Origin: Mytilus trossulus
Taxonomy: Eukaryota; Mollusca; Bivalvia; Mytilida; Mytilidae
Reading direction: 5' to 3'
Length of the DNA stretch: 64,000 nucleotides
NCBI RefSeq assembly: GCF_036588685.1
Contig: NC_086378.1
Coordinates: forward strand, 37,115,578-37,179,577
Each line of letters begins with the position of its first letter. The stretch's first letter is position 1. A program made the position numbers and the translations under genes. The notes beneath the pieces are model-generated. The model saw only the letters and a list, made by a program, of their open reading frames with translations, was not told the origin of the DNA and made no database searches. Below are positions 1 to 13,100 of this stretch, in pieces.

Positions 1-121
1 TGTGAAGCACATTTTCTCTAACAGTTAAAATATGCCATTTGATTTCTCACAGAACCCATTACAATTTTTTTATGATAAAAAGTCTCCAGGATAAGATTTT
101 GAAATTAGATACATGTATTAA

Positions 122-630
122 CCTCACAATCTTAGACAAGTGTCCCAAGAAATATAGATTATTATTTAATATGATGAATTAGATATAAACCTCACAATCA
201 CAGACAAGTAACCCCAGAAATATAGATTATTATTTAATATGATGAATTAGATATAAACCTCACAATCACAGACAAGTAACCCAAGAAATATAGATTATTA
301 TTTAATATGATGAATTAGATATAAACCTCACAATCACAGACAAGTAACCCCAGAAATATAGATTGTTGTTTAATATGATGAATTAGATATAAACCTCACA
401 ATCACAGACAAGTAACCCCAGAAATATAGATTATTATTTAATATGATGAATTAGATATAAACCTCACAATCACAGACAAGTAACCCCAGAAATATAGATT
501 GTTGTTTAATATGATGAATTAGATATAAACCCCACAATCACAGACAAGTAACCCCAGAAATATAGATTATTATTTAATATGATGAATTAGATAAAAACCT
601 CACAATCACAGACAAGTAACCCCAGAATTA
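122..630. repeat. 68-bp tandem repeat array, about 7.5 copies
   Basis: The motif CCTCACAATC recurs at 122, 190, 258, 326, 394, 462, 530 (one base changed) and 598, giving an exact 68-base period. Each unit continues through CAGACAAGTAACCCCAGAAA and an ATTATTTAATATGATG stretch. The first unit is the most diverged and the later ones differ by only a few bases. The unit is not a multiple of three and contains stop codons, so it is a non-coding satellite. Confidence 0.95.
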
Positions 631-637
631 TAAATTG

Positions 638-690
638 TTTTTTATACGACCTCAAAAATTTTAATTTTTTGGTCGTATATTGGTATCACG
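638..690. repeat. Fragment of the ATACGACC/GGTCGTAT dispersed element (head)
   Basis: A short inverted repeat, ATACGACC followed by GGTCGTAT, then TATTGGTATCACGTT. The same head begins the full element at 62313-63852. Only the head is present here, directly abutting the 68-bp array. Confidence 0.75.
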
Positions 691-1007
691 TTCAAGGGAA
701 TATTTTTTTTTTACCTATTTTTGTATGCAACCAGATGTGATGACATGTACTATGATTTGTTGGTATGACACCTAAAAACTGTCAAAACTTGGAACATTGT
801 CTGTCTTTGAAAACTGTTGTCAGAAGTCTTCCTATCTGAATCAACTGAATGCAAAAGGTGCAAAGAAGGCCACAATAATACTTAGCTACATGTACATATA
901 TATATATATGCTATATCTTTAAATATATGGTATGGATTATTCGTTTCAACAACAAAAAAATGTCTGACTCTCCTTTATTTCTTATGTATTAACAGATTAA
1001 AACCAAA

Positions 1008-1165
1008 ATGGGAAGAAAGAAAAAGAATAAGAAGGACATCTTCATGCCTGGTTGCCTTGTCTGGACATCATTGGCAGGAATACCTAAGAAAATGAAGTGG
1101 CCCGGGGAGATTATTAGATCTAGCGACGGGAAAGTGGAGGTGTTTTGTCACTCAGACAATTCATG
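1008..1165 (+). CDS. Gene 1 exon 1: start codon and PWWP-like segment
   Basis: ATG at 1008 follows a 3' splice site (AG at 994-995); the donor is ATG|GTAAG at 1166. The 52 codons begin with a lysine-rich stretch (MGRKKKNKK), then PGCLVW...G.P....KWPGEI..., ending ...VFCHSDNSW. This fits the first half of a PWWP domain: G-x-L-V-W, a G-x-P turn, the W-P core, then a strand. PWWP domains bind methylated histone tails and DNA. The exon leaves two bases of a split codon, which does not fit the frame of the next recognised exon (see findings). Confidence 0.6.
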
Positions 1166-4100
1166 GTAAGCACCAATATCATGAATATGGTACAACATCT
1201 TTGTTAAAACATCCACTATGCCAGTCTGCACCAAAAACTTTTTCAACTACTAGTCTGAAGACCAATATTCTGACATTTTTCTTATTGGTCCTAACAAAGT
1301 TTTGCAAAAACTTACTAGTCAGAATAAAATTTTACTAGTCTGGGGCATTGGACTAGTGGCTAACTGTGCAGACTGCTAGGTGTGTTATTCAAGTTAGTCA
1401 CCTGCTAAAACAAAAATCTTGTTGATCAATGGTACAGTCACTGGTGAAATGAGGTATTTTAAATGACAACAATAGCATGAATAGACATGATAGATGATCA
1501 GGATGTAAAAGGCATGGTGCTGTTGTTATCAATGGCAGACCCTCATGGATTTCATTTTAATATTTAAATCTTTTTAAAAAATATGTTGATCCAATGTAAT
1601 CATCAGTTATAAAAATTTAAGCAGATTTTTTGGTCTAAAGGATGTACTAGCATGAAATAAAAAAAAAATCTATAATTCTAAATTGATATAAGTAAAAAGA
1701 GCATTTATAAAGGAACAAAACAAGTTAAAATATTGATAGGTTATGGAAGTCCTTTATGAAGTATTTGATTTAAAAAAAAAAAAAAAACAGAACAGGCTGA
1801 CTCAGACTTTTACCTTATATTTGCATTGGTATTATTTAGGTCTCAAATCATAAGAAAAGAAATCTAGATTCTGCTTAAATATTGGAAATGATCTGTTACA
1901 GAGCAAAATATTTTACACTGTATCGTAGGGGTAAAAAACAAGGAGTCCGAACATTTGACTAGCAGTATATATATAGACTATTTTAGTTTTCTCACCTTAA
2001 GTTGTGCTCCTTGGAAAAAGAAAATATACAGGATACTAATTAGTGATCTCTTGCCTATATTTCATGTAAGACTAAGATATTTATAAGAAGTTTAAAACAA
2101 AAAGAACCCAAAATGAAATTTAGTTTCTAGTCTTTGCACTTTTATATGCTGGGAATATTGGAACTCTGTTCTTTCATTTCATTAATATTAATACAATCAT
2201 TATAGTGAAATTCATCTTGAAATGTTCAATTGACCAGTCATGGAGTATTGAGGGCCCAACCTTGATTGAGAGGAATATTCATAAAACTCTTGGTTTTAAG
2301 TGCCATACATATTTTAAGAATTGAATGCCTCTTTTTGTAAGTTCATTGGGGTATAAAAGCGTTGACCAAAGTACATTTTGTATGAAGCGTGAAAGCGCTT
2401 CATTCTAAAAATGTGTGCACGATCAAAGCTTTTACACCCCAATGAAGTTAGGATCATGAAAACATGATTGCATGGAATAATGGAATAGGACCTCGGTTCT
2501 ATTTGCTGGTTTTTGGAGCTGGAGGTAATGATTAAGAGGGACAATTTTTGATTTAATTTACCTATGCACTTAATTGTGGGACCTCATGTTATAATGAATG
2601 ATGAATTTTATTGTGTAATGAAGGTGATTAAGAAATAACGCGAGATTGCAGTTTGCCAATCAGAATAACGTATTATAATAAAACATACATCTAATGGAAT
2701 TATATATATATAGTGAGAGATTTTAAATTTATATACAAATTTGACAGAATATATTCATATTTACAGTTTTATAGTAAACTTAGAGGATGTCTGTCCATTC
2801 CCTGGGGACATGAGTCAGTGGAAAAACACAGGAATTAGTAATTATTATTGTTCAAAAGAAGTTGATATTTTGTTTCTATTGAATTTGCATGTTACAGGGA
2901 TAGAAATAAGACTTGCAATTATTGTAAAAACACTAAAGCAAAATTGTGGAAAACATTTCCAAAACAATATCATAATATTTGGAACATTCAAAAGAATTCC
3001 AGGAAAAAAATTCAAATATTTGTCAATGGCCTCCATAGCCTCAGTGCTTATAAGTGCTTATTTCTGTCCTTGTGTGATAATTTTTGTCTTACTTTACAAG
3101 ACATAAGAATCTTATCCAGTTGTACAGTGTTAACTTTTTGTATTATGCATTATATTTTAGAAGGAAGAAGACTTAGTAGTGGATATTAGATATTTTGATA
3201 CAGATGCTGGTTTCCTTCTTGCATGGCACATTTTTCTGTTGTCCTTAACCTCAAATGTTCAATGAAAATTATATATATGTTTTCAATTAAGACTTCTTTA
3301 TAAGAAAAAATTATTATTAAGCGAACCCTTTTAAAAATTTTGTCCATCAATAAATTAAAAAAAATAATTAAATTCTTGATATACTTGGAAATACTAAATC
3401 TCACCACTCACCAAGTATTTAGAAATTAAATTTTGGATATTACTTTAGACCGTAATAGGTAAAAGTCATATTTCAAAATTTTCAGTTCTTTGACAATATT
3501 CATTCTGTGTCAGAAACCGATTCTGTGTCAAATATTTAATCACAATCCAAATTCAGAGCTGTATCAAGTTTAAAAGTAGTTTTCACACTTGCCTCAACTA
3601 ATAAGGTAGCAATAAACAGTTAGCACAGTTAGTTTCGCATTATGGCCACGGTGGATTTTTTTTATAAAATAAAATACTGGGGTAAAAGAACTTAAAAATT
3701 AAGAAGGCTGTTATATATTGCTATGAAAGTGGTTTTAATGGAAAGGTATGGTTCCAGGGAAGAGATTGAGCCATATTTTGTTCAGTAGAAGTGTAAATTT
3801 CGGGTTCATATTCATGTACACACATGTCTAGTCCAGCAATGACTGAAATTATATCCGCATTTGTTGACAGTTTTTGAGGGGTGAGAATTTGACATGAACT
3901 TGAAAGTTCAATTGCGGGAAAAAGAGGTGATTGACCCCCAATTTTTATTTCATTTTCTTAAAGGTCTAAACTTTTTGCTTGAAAACATGTATGTCTGAGG
4001 TTCATTGAAATTCTAGTATATATATTTTTTTACGCCCAAACGAGTTGTTGCGACAGCAAATTTTGAAGAAGAAAAAACAAAACAAACACCAAATGTTTCC

Positions 4101-7100
4101 AAGGGTACTGAACTTATGTAATTTATTTTTAACCTTTTATTGCATGATTTGAAATCTGTTGGGAAATAGCATTCTGAATATATATACATGTTGGGGCATT
4201 GATGTAAGATTGCATATATCCATTTCAAAATACATGTACATGGTTCAGCACTTAGAGGCTCAATTTTATCATCAAGTGCTAACTGTTTATTGCTACCTAA
4301 GGGTTCAACACCCCAGTGTTGTATCAAGCTGTGTCCAGCTGAGCATTTTATTTGTTAAAAATGATTATTATACAGAAACTGTTTCCATACTTTGCTTACA
4401 AGGATCGAACGGGCGAAAAATGTTTTTCGAAATATAACTAAAGCCCCAATTAGAGAATGTTTAATTATTCAATATAAACTGGGACTATAGTACCAAATAT
4501 AAATCAAACAACAAGGTTTATTCCTGTACTAGTTTTCGAATTATAATCAACTATTTGATTTAGGCGTTAAAACCTTTGGCGACCCCCAGTTAAAAGTCTA
4601 CAACGTGATAAGTGGGCGTTACAGACAACCGCTCACCTAATCTGACCAAGTCAATTGATGAAATGGGCGTGCCAAGATATGGCCTAGTCCAAGCTGTTTT
4701 GAATTTGATTCTATTATGAACACAAGAACAGCGACACATTTCAGTGTCTCCACTCTTGTAAAAGAGAGTATACAAAATAGTTTCAATACTATAATACTTA
4801 TTATTGTGAAAAAATTTCATGGGAAGAGTAGATATTTTCAATGTTTTTCATGTTTGAATTGTTAAAACTAGTCATTTAGGGGCTGTTTGGTTTGAGCCTA
4901 GACTCTGTATTGAAGGCTGTACTTTAACCTATAATTGTTAACTTTTCATACATAGAGTTTTCTCATTGGCACTCATACCACAACTTCGTATTTATAAACA
5001 TGTCATATACATTGCTTTCTTTTGCAGGTGCATTGAAAAAAAGACCAAAAAGCACTTTTGATTTTATCACAGATATAAATTGGGCCTGCAATAAAAAGCA
5101 TGAAATTAGCACTGAGCTTCCTATAACAGTTGGAGAAGATACACATGTTAGGGATATTCAAGAACAGAGATCTGTACACAACACTGAGCTTCCTATAACA
5201 AGTGGAGAAGATACACATGTTAGGGATATTCAAGAACAGAGATCTGTACACAACACTGAGCTTCCTATAACAAGTGGAGAAGATACACATGTTAGGGATA
5301 TTCAAGAACAGAGATCTGTACACAACACTGAGCTTCCTATAACAGTTGGAGAAGATACACATGTTAGGGATATTCAAGAACAGAGATCTGTACACAACAC
5401 TGAGCTTCCTATAACAGTTGGAGAAGATACACATGTTAGGGATATTCAAGAACAGAGATCTGTACACAACACTGAGCTTCCTATAACAGTTGGAGAAGAT
5501 ACAAGGGATATTCAAGAACAGAGATCTGTACACAACACTGAGCTTCCTATAACAGTTGGAGAAGATACACATGTTAGGGATATTCAAGAACAGAGATCTG
5601 AACACAACACTGAGCTTCCTATAACAGTTGGAGAAGATACAAGGGATATTCAAGAACAGAGATCTGTACACAACACTGAGCTTCCTATAACAAGTGGAGA
5701 AGATACACATGTTAGGGATATTCAAGAACAGAGATCTGTACACAACACTGAGCTTCCTATAACAAGTGGAGAAGATACACATGTTAGGGATATTCAAGAA
5801 CAGAGATCTGAACACAACACTGAGCTTCCTATAACAAGTGGAGAAGATACAAGGGATATTCAAGAACAGAGATCTGTACACAACACTGAGCTTCCTATAA
5901 CAAGTGGAGAAGATACACATGTTAGGGATATTCAAGAACAGAGATCTGTACACAACACTGAGCTTCCTATAACAAGTGGAGAAGATACACATGTTAGGGA
6001 TATTCAAGAACAGAGATCTGTACACAACACTGAGCTTCCTATAACAAGTGGAGAAGATACACATGTTAGGGATATTCAAGAACAGAGATCTGTACACAAC
6101 ACTGAGCTTCCTATAACAAGTGGAGAAGATACACATGTTAGGGATATTCAAGAACAGAGATCTGTACACAACACTGAGCTTCCTATAACAGTTGGAGAAG
6201 ATACACATGTTAGGGATATTCAAGAACAGAGATCTGTACACAACACTGAGCTTCCTATAACAGTTGGAGAAGATACACATGTTAGGGATATTCAAGAACA
6301 GAGATCTGTACACAACACTGAGCTTCCTATAACAGTTGGAGAAGATACAAGGGATATTCAAGAACAGAGATCTGTACACAACACTGAGCTTCCTATAACA
6401 GTTGGAGAAGATACACATGTTAGGGATATTCAAGAACAGAGATCTGTACACAACACTGAGCTTCCTATAACAGTTGGAGAAGATACACATGTTAGGGATA
6501 TTCAAGAACAGAGATCTGTACACAACACTGAGCTTCCTATAACAAGTGGAGAAGATACAAGGGATATTCAAGAACAGAGATCTGTACACAACACTGAGCT
6601 TCCTATAACAAGTGGAGAAGATACACATGTTAGGGATATTCAAGAACAGAGATCTGAACACAACACTGAGCTTCCTATAACATTTGGAGAAGATACACAT
6701 GTTAGGGATATTCAAGAACAGAGATCTGTACACAACACTGAGCTTCCTATAACAAGTGGAGAAGATACAAGGGATATTCAAGAACAGAGATCTGTACACA
6801 ACACTGAGCTTCCTATAACAAGTGGAGAAGATACACATGTTAGGGATATTCAAGAACAGAGATCTGTACACAACACTGAGCTTCCTATAACAAGTGGAGA
6901 AGATACACATGTTAGGGATATTCAAGAACAGAGATCTGTACACAACACTGAGCTTCCTATAACAAGTGGAGAAGATACAAGGGATATTCAAGAACAGAGA
7001 TCTGTACACAACACTGAGCTTCCTATAACAAGTGGAGAAGATACACATGTTAGGGATATTCAAGAACAGAGATCTGAACACAACACTGAGCTTCCTATAA

Positions 7101-10100
7101 CAGTTGGAGAAGATACACATGTTAGGGATATTCAAGAACAGAGATCTGTACACAACACTGAGCTTCCTATAACAAGTGGAGAAGATACAAGGGATATTCA
7201 AGAACAGAGATCTGTACACAACACTGAGCTTCCTATAACAAGTGGAGAAGATACACATGTTAGGGATATTCAAGAACAGAGATCTGTACACAACACTGAG
7301 CTTCCTATAACAAGTGGAGAAGATACTGTTACAAAATAGGGGTAAGGTTTAAGGGTGATAAGTATATTTATGTAAAGCTTTATGTAAAGCTACTATTATT
7401 CTTTTCTTATTATCCAGACTGCACTTTCTATTTTACTTCGTTCGCGGTCGCTGCCGTTTAAGTCTGGATAATTGTGTGACTGAGATTATATGTACGAACA
7501 CTATTCTATTTCAGGAATCGTGTCCGAATTATATTATTATTGTATGTATTTATTGTTATATTTATTGGGAATGATAGGATATAGAGTTCGTCTCACTGTT
7601 TGTCCAAAGGGGGGTCCCGACATGTTCCCAGCCTTATTTCTCCCCGGGTTATCATTGTCACGCTTTCTCACCTTTATCGTGTATTTATATAAGGGTTATA
7701 TATTGTAACTGGGCATATCATTTGGTAATGCTAAGCTTCCATCGTCCCCTTTTCCTACATTTTCCCATATTTCTCCTACGTTTACTGGAGGCCGCCATTT
7801 ATTTATCATTATTGCGCATGTGCTTGCCGTGGGAAAAGAAGACGACACACGACCTATAACCCCGTGGGCAACCAACCAATGAAGTGCCGTAGAATTGCCC
7901 ACGGCTACCATGGGGATGTGGGTTGTGGGCGCTAGTATAAAAAGGGCATCTTCTGTGGGCTCAGGTTAGAACGTTGTAACCCGAGACCAGGGACCTTTGA
8001 TTGTTATAAACCATTATTATACCTACGAAATTACCACCAACAACTGATAAACATCATTACCAGATATTATTGAGTAGGTTTCCCCGTTTTATAATAGACT
8101 GGCCTCTGACCTATATTTATACTACTATTACTACGGAATTTACAACCGAGACATTATGCTTGACACTCGACGTTCCACGGGGGGTCTCTGAATCGTTTTT
8201 ATTCTCTGGTTATTATATTATTTGTATGAAATATTTCTATTATATGTGTATTAAATTGAATAGGACTTGATTTTGACTCTGTTTTCATTTGAAAGTGTTT
8301 TATTATATATTTACAAACCAGTGCCTTATAAGCCATGCTACCAATGGTTGAATACCAGTAACCTACTACCAAGGTTGATTTAAAAGTACATAAAACAGTT
8401 TGAGGTCTACAGACCCGAACCGTAACATTTGGTGTCCGGCAGTGGGATTTCGAAATTTAAAACCATACCTCAGAGAGAGACTGTGTGAATTTAACCTTTT
8501 GATAAAATTTATGCACCAAATAAATTTATTTTCATAGTGTACTTACCAAGTTCAATAAATTTTAACAAATTTTTATAAACTGTAAAATTAAAAACTGAAA
8601 ATGAATCGGGGTGAAGGGTCAGAAGATGAAATTGAAAGTAGGAGTATTTCTCCATTTAGTGGAAGCTCAAGAGCTACCACACCTGAGATGCTTTCGCCAT
8701 CACAAGTCAGATTTCAAGGGGATAACTTTTACCAGACAGCTCAGTTTAATGAAATTAAAATACAAGTTGACAAAATAACCAGTCAAGTAAATGTTAATAC
8801 CAAAAACATAATAATGCTTAAAACAGATATTGGAAGTCTTGACAATAAGTTGGAATACCAGATGACACATATTGATAACAGACTTCATAGTAATGAACAG
8901 AATATGAAAAGACAGCTTGATAATCATGAAGAAGCAATGAAGAGACATTTAGAAAGCAATAATAACCTACTTAATAATATTGAAAATATGCTAACTAAAA
9001 AGTTTAACACAGAAAACGAGCAAGAAAGCTCTCCCAAATCACCTGTTAGGACAAATACAAATAGTCCAATTGAAACATACAGACAAACCTCTTTAACCAT
9101 AATACCAGATGGTGGTGATTACAACACTGTGATCTCACAACAAAATTTACCAAGAACTAATACCTTATGTGACCTTGAAAATAGTCCAGCAGTACAACCT
9201 ACTAGTGTAGTTAACAATAGTGCCTTTGTACCTATTTATACTATACCACAACAAGTACCACACACTGTCAGCAAACCAGCTGCCTCAAACAAACCACATC
9301 AGCATAGCTCAAATGTTAATATTGGCTACACCAAACCATTCACATATGACGGCAAGTCAGATTGGGTTGATTATAGGGTCCATTTCGACACAGTTTCAAA
9401 ACTTAACAATTGGCCCGATGAAATAAAAGTATTAAAACTTATTTCTTGCATGCAAGGGGCTGCTTTAGCCACAGTAGGACATATAGATACTAATAACCCA
9501 CCAAGTTACAATGATCTTATGCAAACTCTAAATAAAAGGTTCTCTCCTCCTAACCAGTCTGAAATGTATATGACCCAAATTGATGCTAGAATTAGGAGAA
9601 GAGGCGAGTCATTACCAGAATTAGCACAAGACATAAAGAGACTTGTACGCCTGGCTAATCCAACAGCCCCACTAGATGTGCAAGATAACCTAGCATACAG
9701 AGCATTCCGAAATGCACTTAATGACCAAGAGCTTGAATGGGCTATCGTTCAAACTAGTACTGATACCATTGATGAGGCTCTACACCTTGCCCTCAAATAT
9801 GAAGCCTATCATTTAAGCCGAAAGAGGCCCTCACTAAGATATCAGACCAATGAACCAAATACCAAAAGTTCCAAAACTTCATATACCAAGGAACAGGATG
9901 ACCAATCTAACCTTTGTTATTACTGCCATAAACCTGGCCATACTGCTAAAAAGTGCAGAAAGAGGCTTTTTGACCAGAAAAATGTTTTAAATGACGTTCA
10001 AAACCTAAACTATTCACAAAGGCAATCACTTGAGGACCCGGAAAACTAATTGGAGCTGAAAGTAAGGGTCAACTTTCAGCCGTAGGGGACGAAAATATCC

Positions 10101-13100
10101 CTAGACCCGTATTATTTCAACTTAAACAAGATATAAATGAAGGATTATTTATGAGTTTGTCTATTCATAACCATAATGTTAATTGTTTAATGGATACTGG
10201 CTCCTCAATGAGTGTTTTAAACACTTCTATATATAATAAGTTTTCACAAAAGGTAAAAGTACATTTAATGCCATATAGATGTAAATTACGAATGGCAAAT
10301 GGCAGTCATGTGGTACCACTAGGTGTCCTGTCCCTACCAATCAAATTAGGGGATCAGGTTATTCAGCAAGAGATGATTATTGCAGATATAGAAATACCAG
10401 CTGTTCTAGGCTATGACTTTATGGTGAAAAATAAATGTGTAATTGACATTGCCAATTGTACATTAAAATTAAACAATCAGACCATTGCTTGTGAATTAGA
10501 AAGTCAAATACCAAGTTTATTCAGAATAACAATAGGTCAGAAGGTCACCATACCTCCTCGTAGTGAAATGATGGTTAAAGCCAACATTAATGAGGGTGTA
10601 ACTGGTAAGGCAAACCTAGTGATTGATTCAACAGCTGAGTTATTACAAGATAGGGGCATTCTTGTTGCCAAAGCGTTGTACAAGGGGGAACAAAGTGAGC
10701 TACCTATAAGAGTAATGAATCTGTCTGATAGTCCACAAACCTTAACCAAAAACAGTTGGGCAGCCAATGCTGAGCTGTTACCAGAACAGAATATCATGAA
10801 TGAAACCACTCATGATGAATCTGAGGGCATACCGCAATTTAAGGAGATTTATGATAGGTGTAAAAATGTTTTAACCCCTGAACAAACCAGTACTTTGAAA
10901 AATCTTCTTCACAAAAACCAAAAAGCTTTTTCCATGTCCAAATATGATATAGGTCTTACTGATATTGTTCAGCATAAGATAGATACCAATGGGGCCCGTC
11001 CTGTAAAGCATGCTCCTAGGCGTTTACCTATCGCCCAAAGGAAGGAAGTTGAAGTCGAAATTAAAAAAATGTTGGATAATGATATCATACGACCAAGTCA
11101 GTCACCTTACAGCAGTCCGCTAGTGATAGTAAGGAAAGCAGACTCCTCTATTCGAGTCTGTTGCGATTTTCGCAGCGTAAATTTAAGTAGTATAAAAGAT
11201 TCGTACCCCCTTCCGAGAATTGACGATTCCCTGGATGCTTTAAGAGGTAACTCTTGGTTTAGTACCCTGGATTTGGTCAGCGGATATTACCAAGTTGCCA
11301 TGGACCCTCAAGATGCTCCGAAAACTGCTTTTGTTACATCACAGGGGCTTTTTGAGTTCAAAAGGATGCCTTTTGGCCTGTGTAATGCAGGGGCAACTTT
11401 TGAGAGACTTATGGAATATGTGTTGGCAGGATTACAATGGGAGATCTGTATCGTTTACCTTGACGATATCATTGTGTTTTCAAAATCTTTTGACGAGCAC
11501 GTTACAAGACTTCAGACTGTTTTTGATAGACTATATACTGCTGGCCTAAAAATAGCTCCCAAAAAGTGTTATCTTTTTCAGAAACAAGTTACCTTTTTAG
11601 GTCATGTTGTTAGTAGTGAAGGTATTTCCCCTGACCCGTCAAAGGTTGCTGCTGTAAAAGAATGGCCAACGCCTACTAATATAAAAGAAGTCCGAAGTTT
11701 CTTAGGTACCTGTTCCTACTATAGGAAATTTATAAGAGATTTTTCAAAAATTGCTAGTCCATTACATAGATTGACCCAGAAAAATGTTCTTTTTAAATGG
11801 ACTTCTGAATGTGCCGAAGCATTTCTAATTTTAAAAAATGTTTTGATTACTAGCCCCATACTGATATATCCTACTTTAGATAAGGAATTTATTCTGGATA
11901 CCGATGCCAGTGGTACAGGAAGTGGAGCAGTTCTTTCTCAAATTGGTGATGACGGCAAAGAACATGTGGTAGCCTATTATAGTAAATCTTTTAGTAAACC
12001 TGAAAAGAATTATTGTGTGACTAGACGGGAACTACTGGCAATTATAAATGCAGTAAAGCATTTTCACCATTATTTGTACGGTGTACATTTCTGTGTTAGA
12101 ACTGACCATGGCGCATTGACATGGATTACAAATTTTAAGAATCCAGAAGGTCAATTAGCCAGGTGGTTGGAAATTTTGGGCACCTATAATTATACCATAA
12201 AATATAGAGCAGGACTTAAAACATGGTAATGCTGACGGGTTGTCCAGGAGACCATGCAGTAAGTCTTGTACCCATTGTGAAAAACAGGAAAACCAAAAAC
12301 AGACTGATGAGAATTCTGATAGTCTTGAACTCATGGAAATAAGAGCTATGAGTGCTGATAACCAAGACCAAGTAGAGTCAAACCCTATTGCTACCAATTG
12401 GGTGCAAGGAAAATCACAAAATGAGCTGATGGAGTCTCAAATACAAGACCCTATCATAAAAATTGTTAGGGAATGGAAAGTTAATAGTGATGTTAAACCA
12501 CAATGGCAAGAAATATCTCACCTTAGTAAAATACATAAGGCATACTGGGCTCAATGGGACAGGCTTGTAGTTGTAGATGGAATTTTATATCGTAAATGGA
12601 TCAATACCATTACCAATACACAAAGTCTCCAATATATTCTACCCCATACCTTTAGACGTGAAGTGTTAAAACTACTACATGATGACCCTTTAGCTGGACA
12701 CATGGGCATTAAACGAACTGGTGCTCGTGTGCGCCATAGATTTTATTGGGTAGGCTACCAAACTTTTGTAGACAAGTATTGTCAAAGGTGCATTGAATGC
12801 CAAAAACGTAAGGGACCATCAAAGGGTACCAGGGCATCAATGAAAACCTATGTTGTTGGAGAGACCATGGACAGAGTTGCAATTGATTTATTGGGACCTA
12901 TACCACAAACTTACAATGGCAATAGATATTTAATGGTCATTACAGACTATTTTACTCGTTATGCCGAGGCATATCCAATACCAAATATATTTGCTTCTAC
13001 TGTGGCTGATAAAATGGTGACCGAATTTATATGCCGTTACGGAGTACCCACTCAAATCCATACAGATCAAGGTTCCCAATTCACTTCAGATCTATTTTTA

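Larger units (their letters stand above)
1..995. other. Region upstream of gene 1
   Basis: No coding region is visible. It holds the 68-bp tandem array (122-630) and a fragment of a dispersed element (638-690), listed separately. The polypyrimidine stretch ending in AG at 994-995 looks like a 3' splice site in front of the first coding exon, so an untranslated first exon and the promoter probably lie further left or outside the window. Confidence 0.5.
1166..5027. other. Gene 1 intron 1
   Basis: No coding exon is confidently seen. It contains a hairpin (2342-2448), a dispersed-element tail (3508-4345) split by a 695-bp inverted-repeat element (3604-4298), a fragment resembling other mussel repeat tails near 4700-4770, and an inverted copy of a dispersed repeat (4855-4995). 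The remainder (1200-2330, 2550-3500) is AT-rich sequence in which I see nothing else. A small exon that would repair the phase between exons 1 and 2 could be hidden here. Confidence 0.6.

Noticed and set aside
122-630. Possible CRISPR-like array
   Set aside because: The whole 68-bp unit is repeated without unique spacers, and the window is eukaryotic.
5003-7291. 762-codon antisense frame across the minisatellite, and the similar one at 16834-17664
   Set aside because: A shadow of the frame-preserving 72/66-bp repeat; no start context, domain or unique sequence supports a gene.
7490-8270. Three small ORFs in the LTR, repeated at 16125-16905
   Set aside because: They are the same chance frames in both LTRs, overlapping promoter elements, with no recognisable protein.
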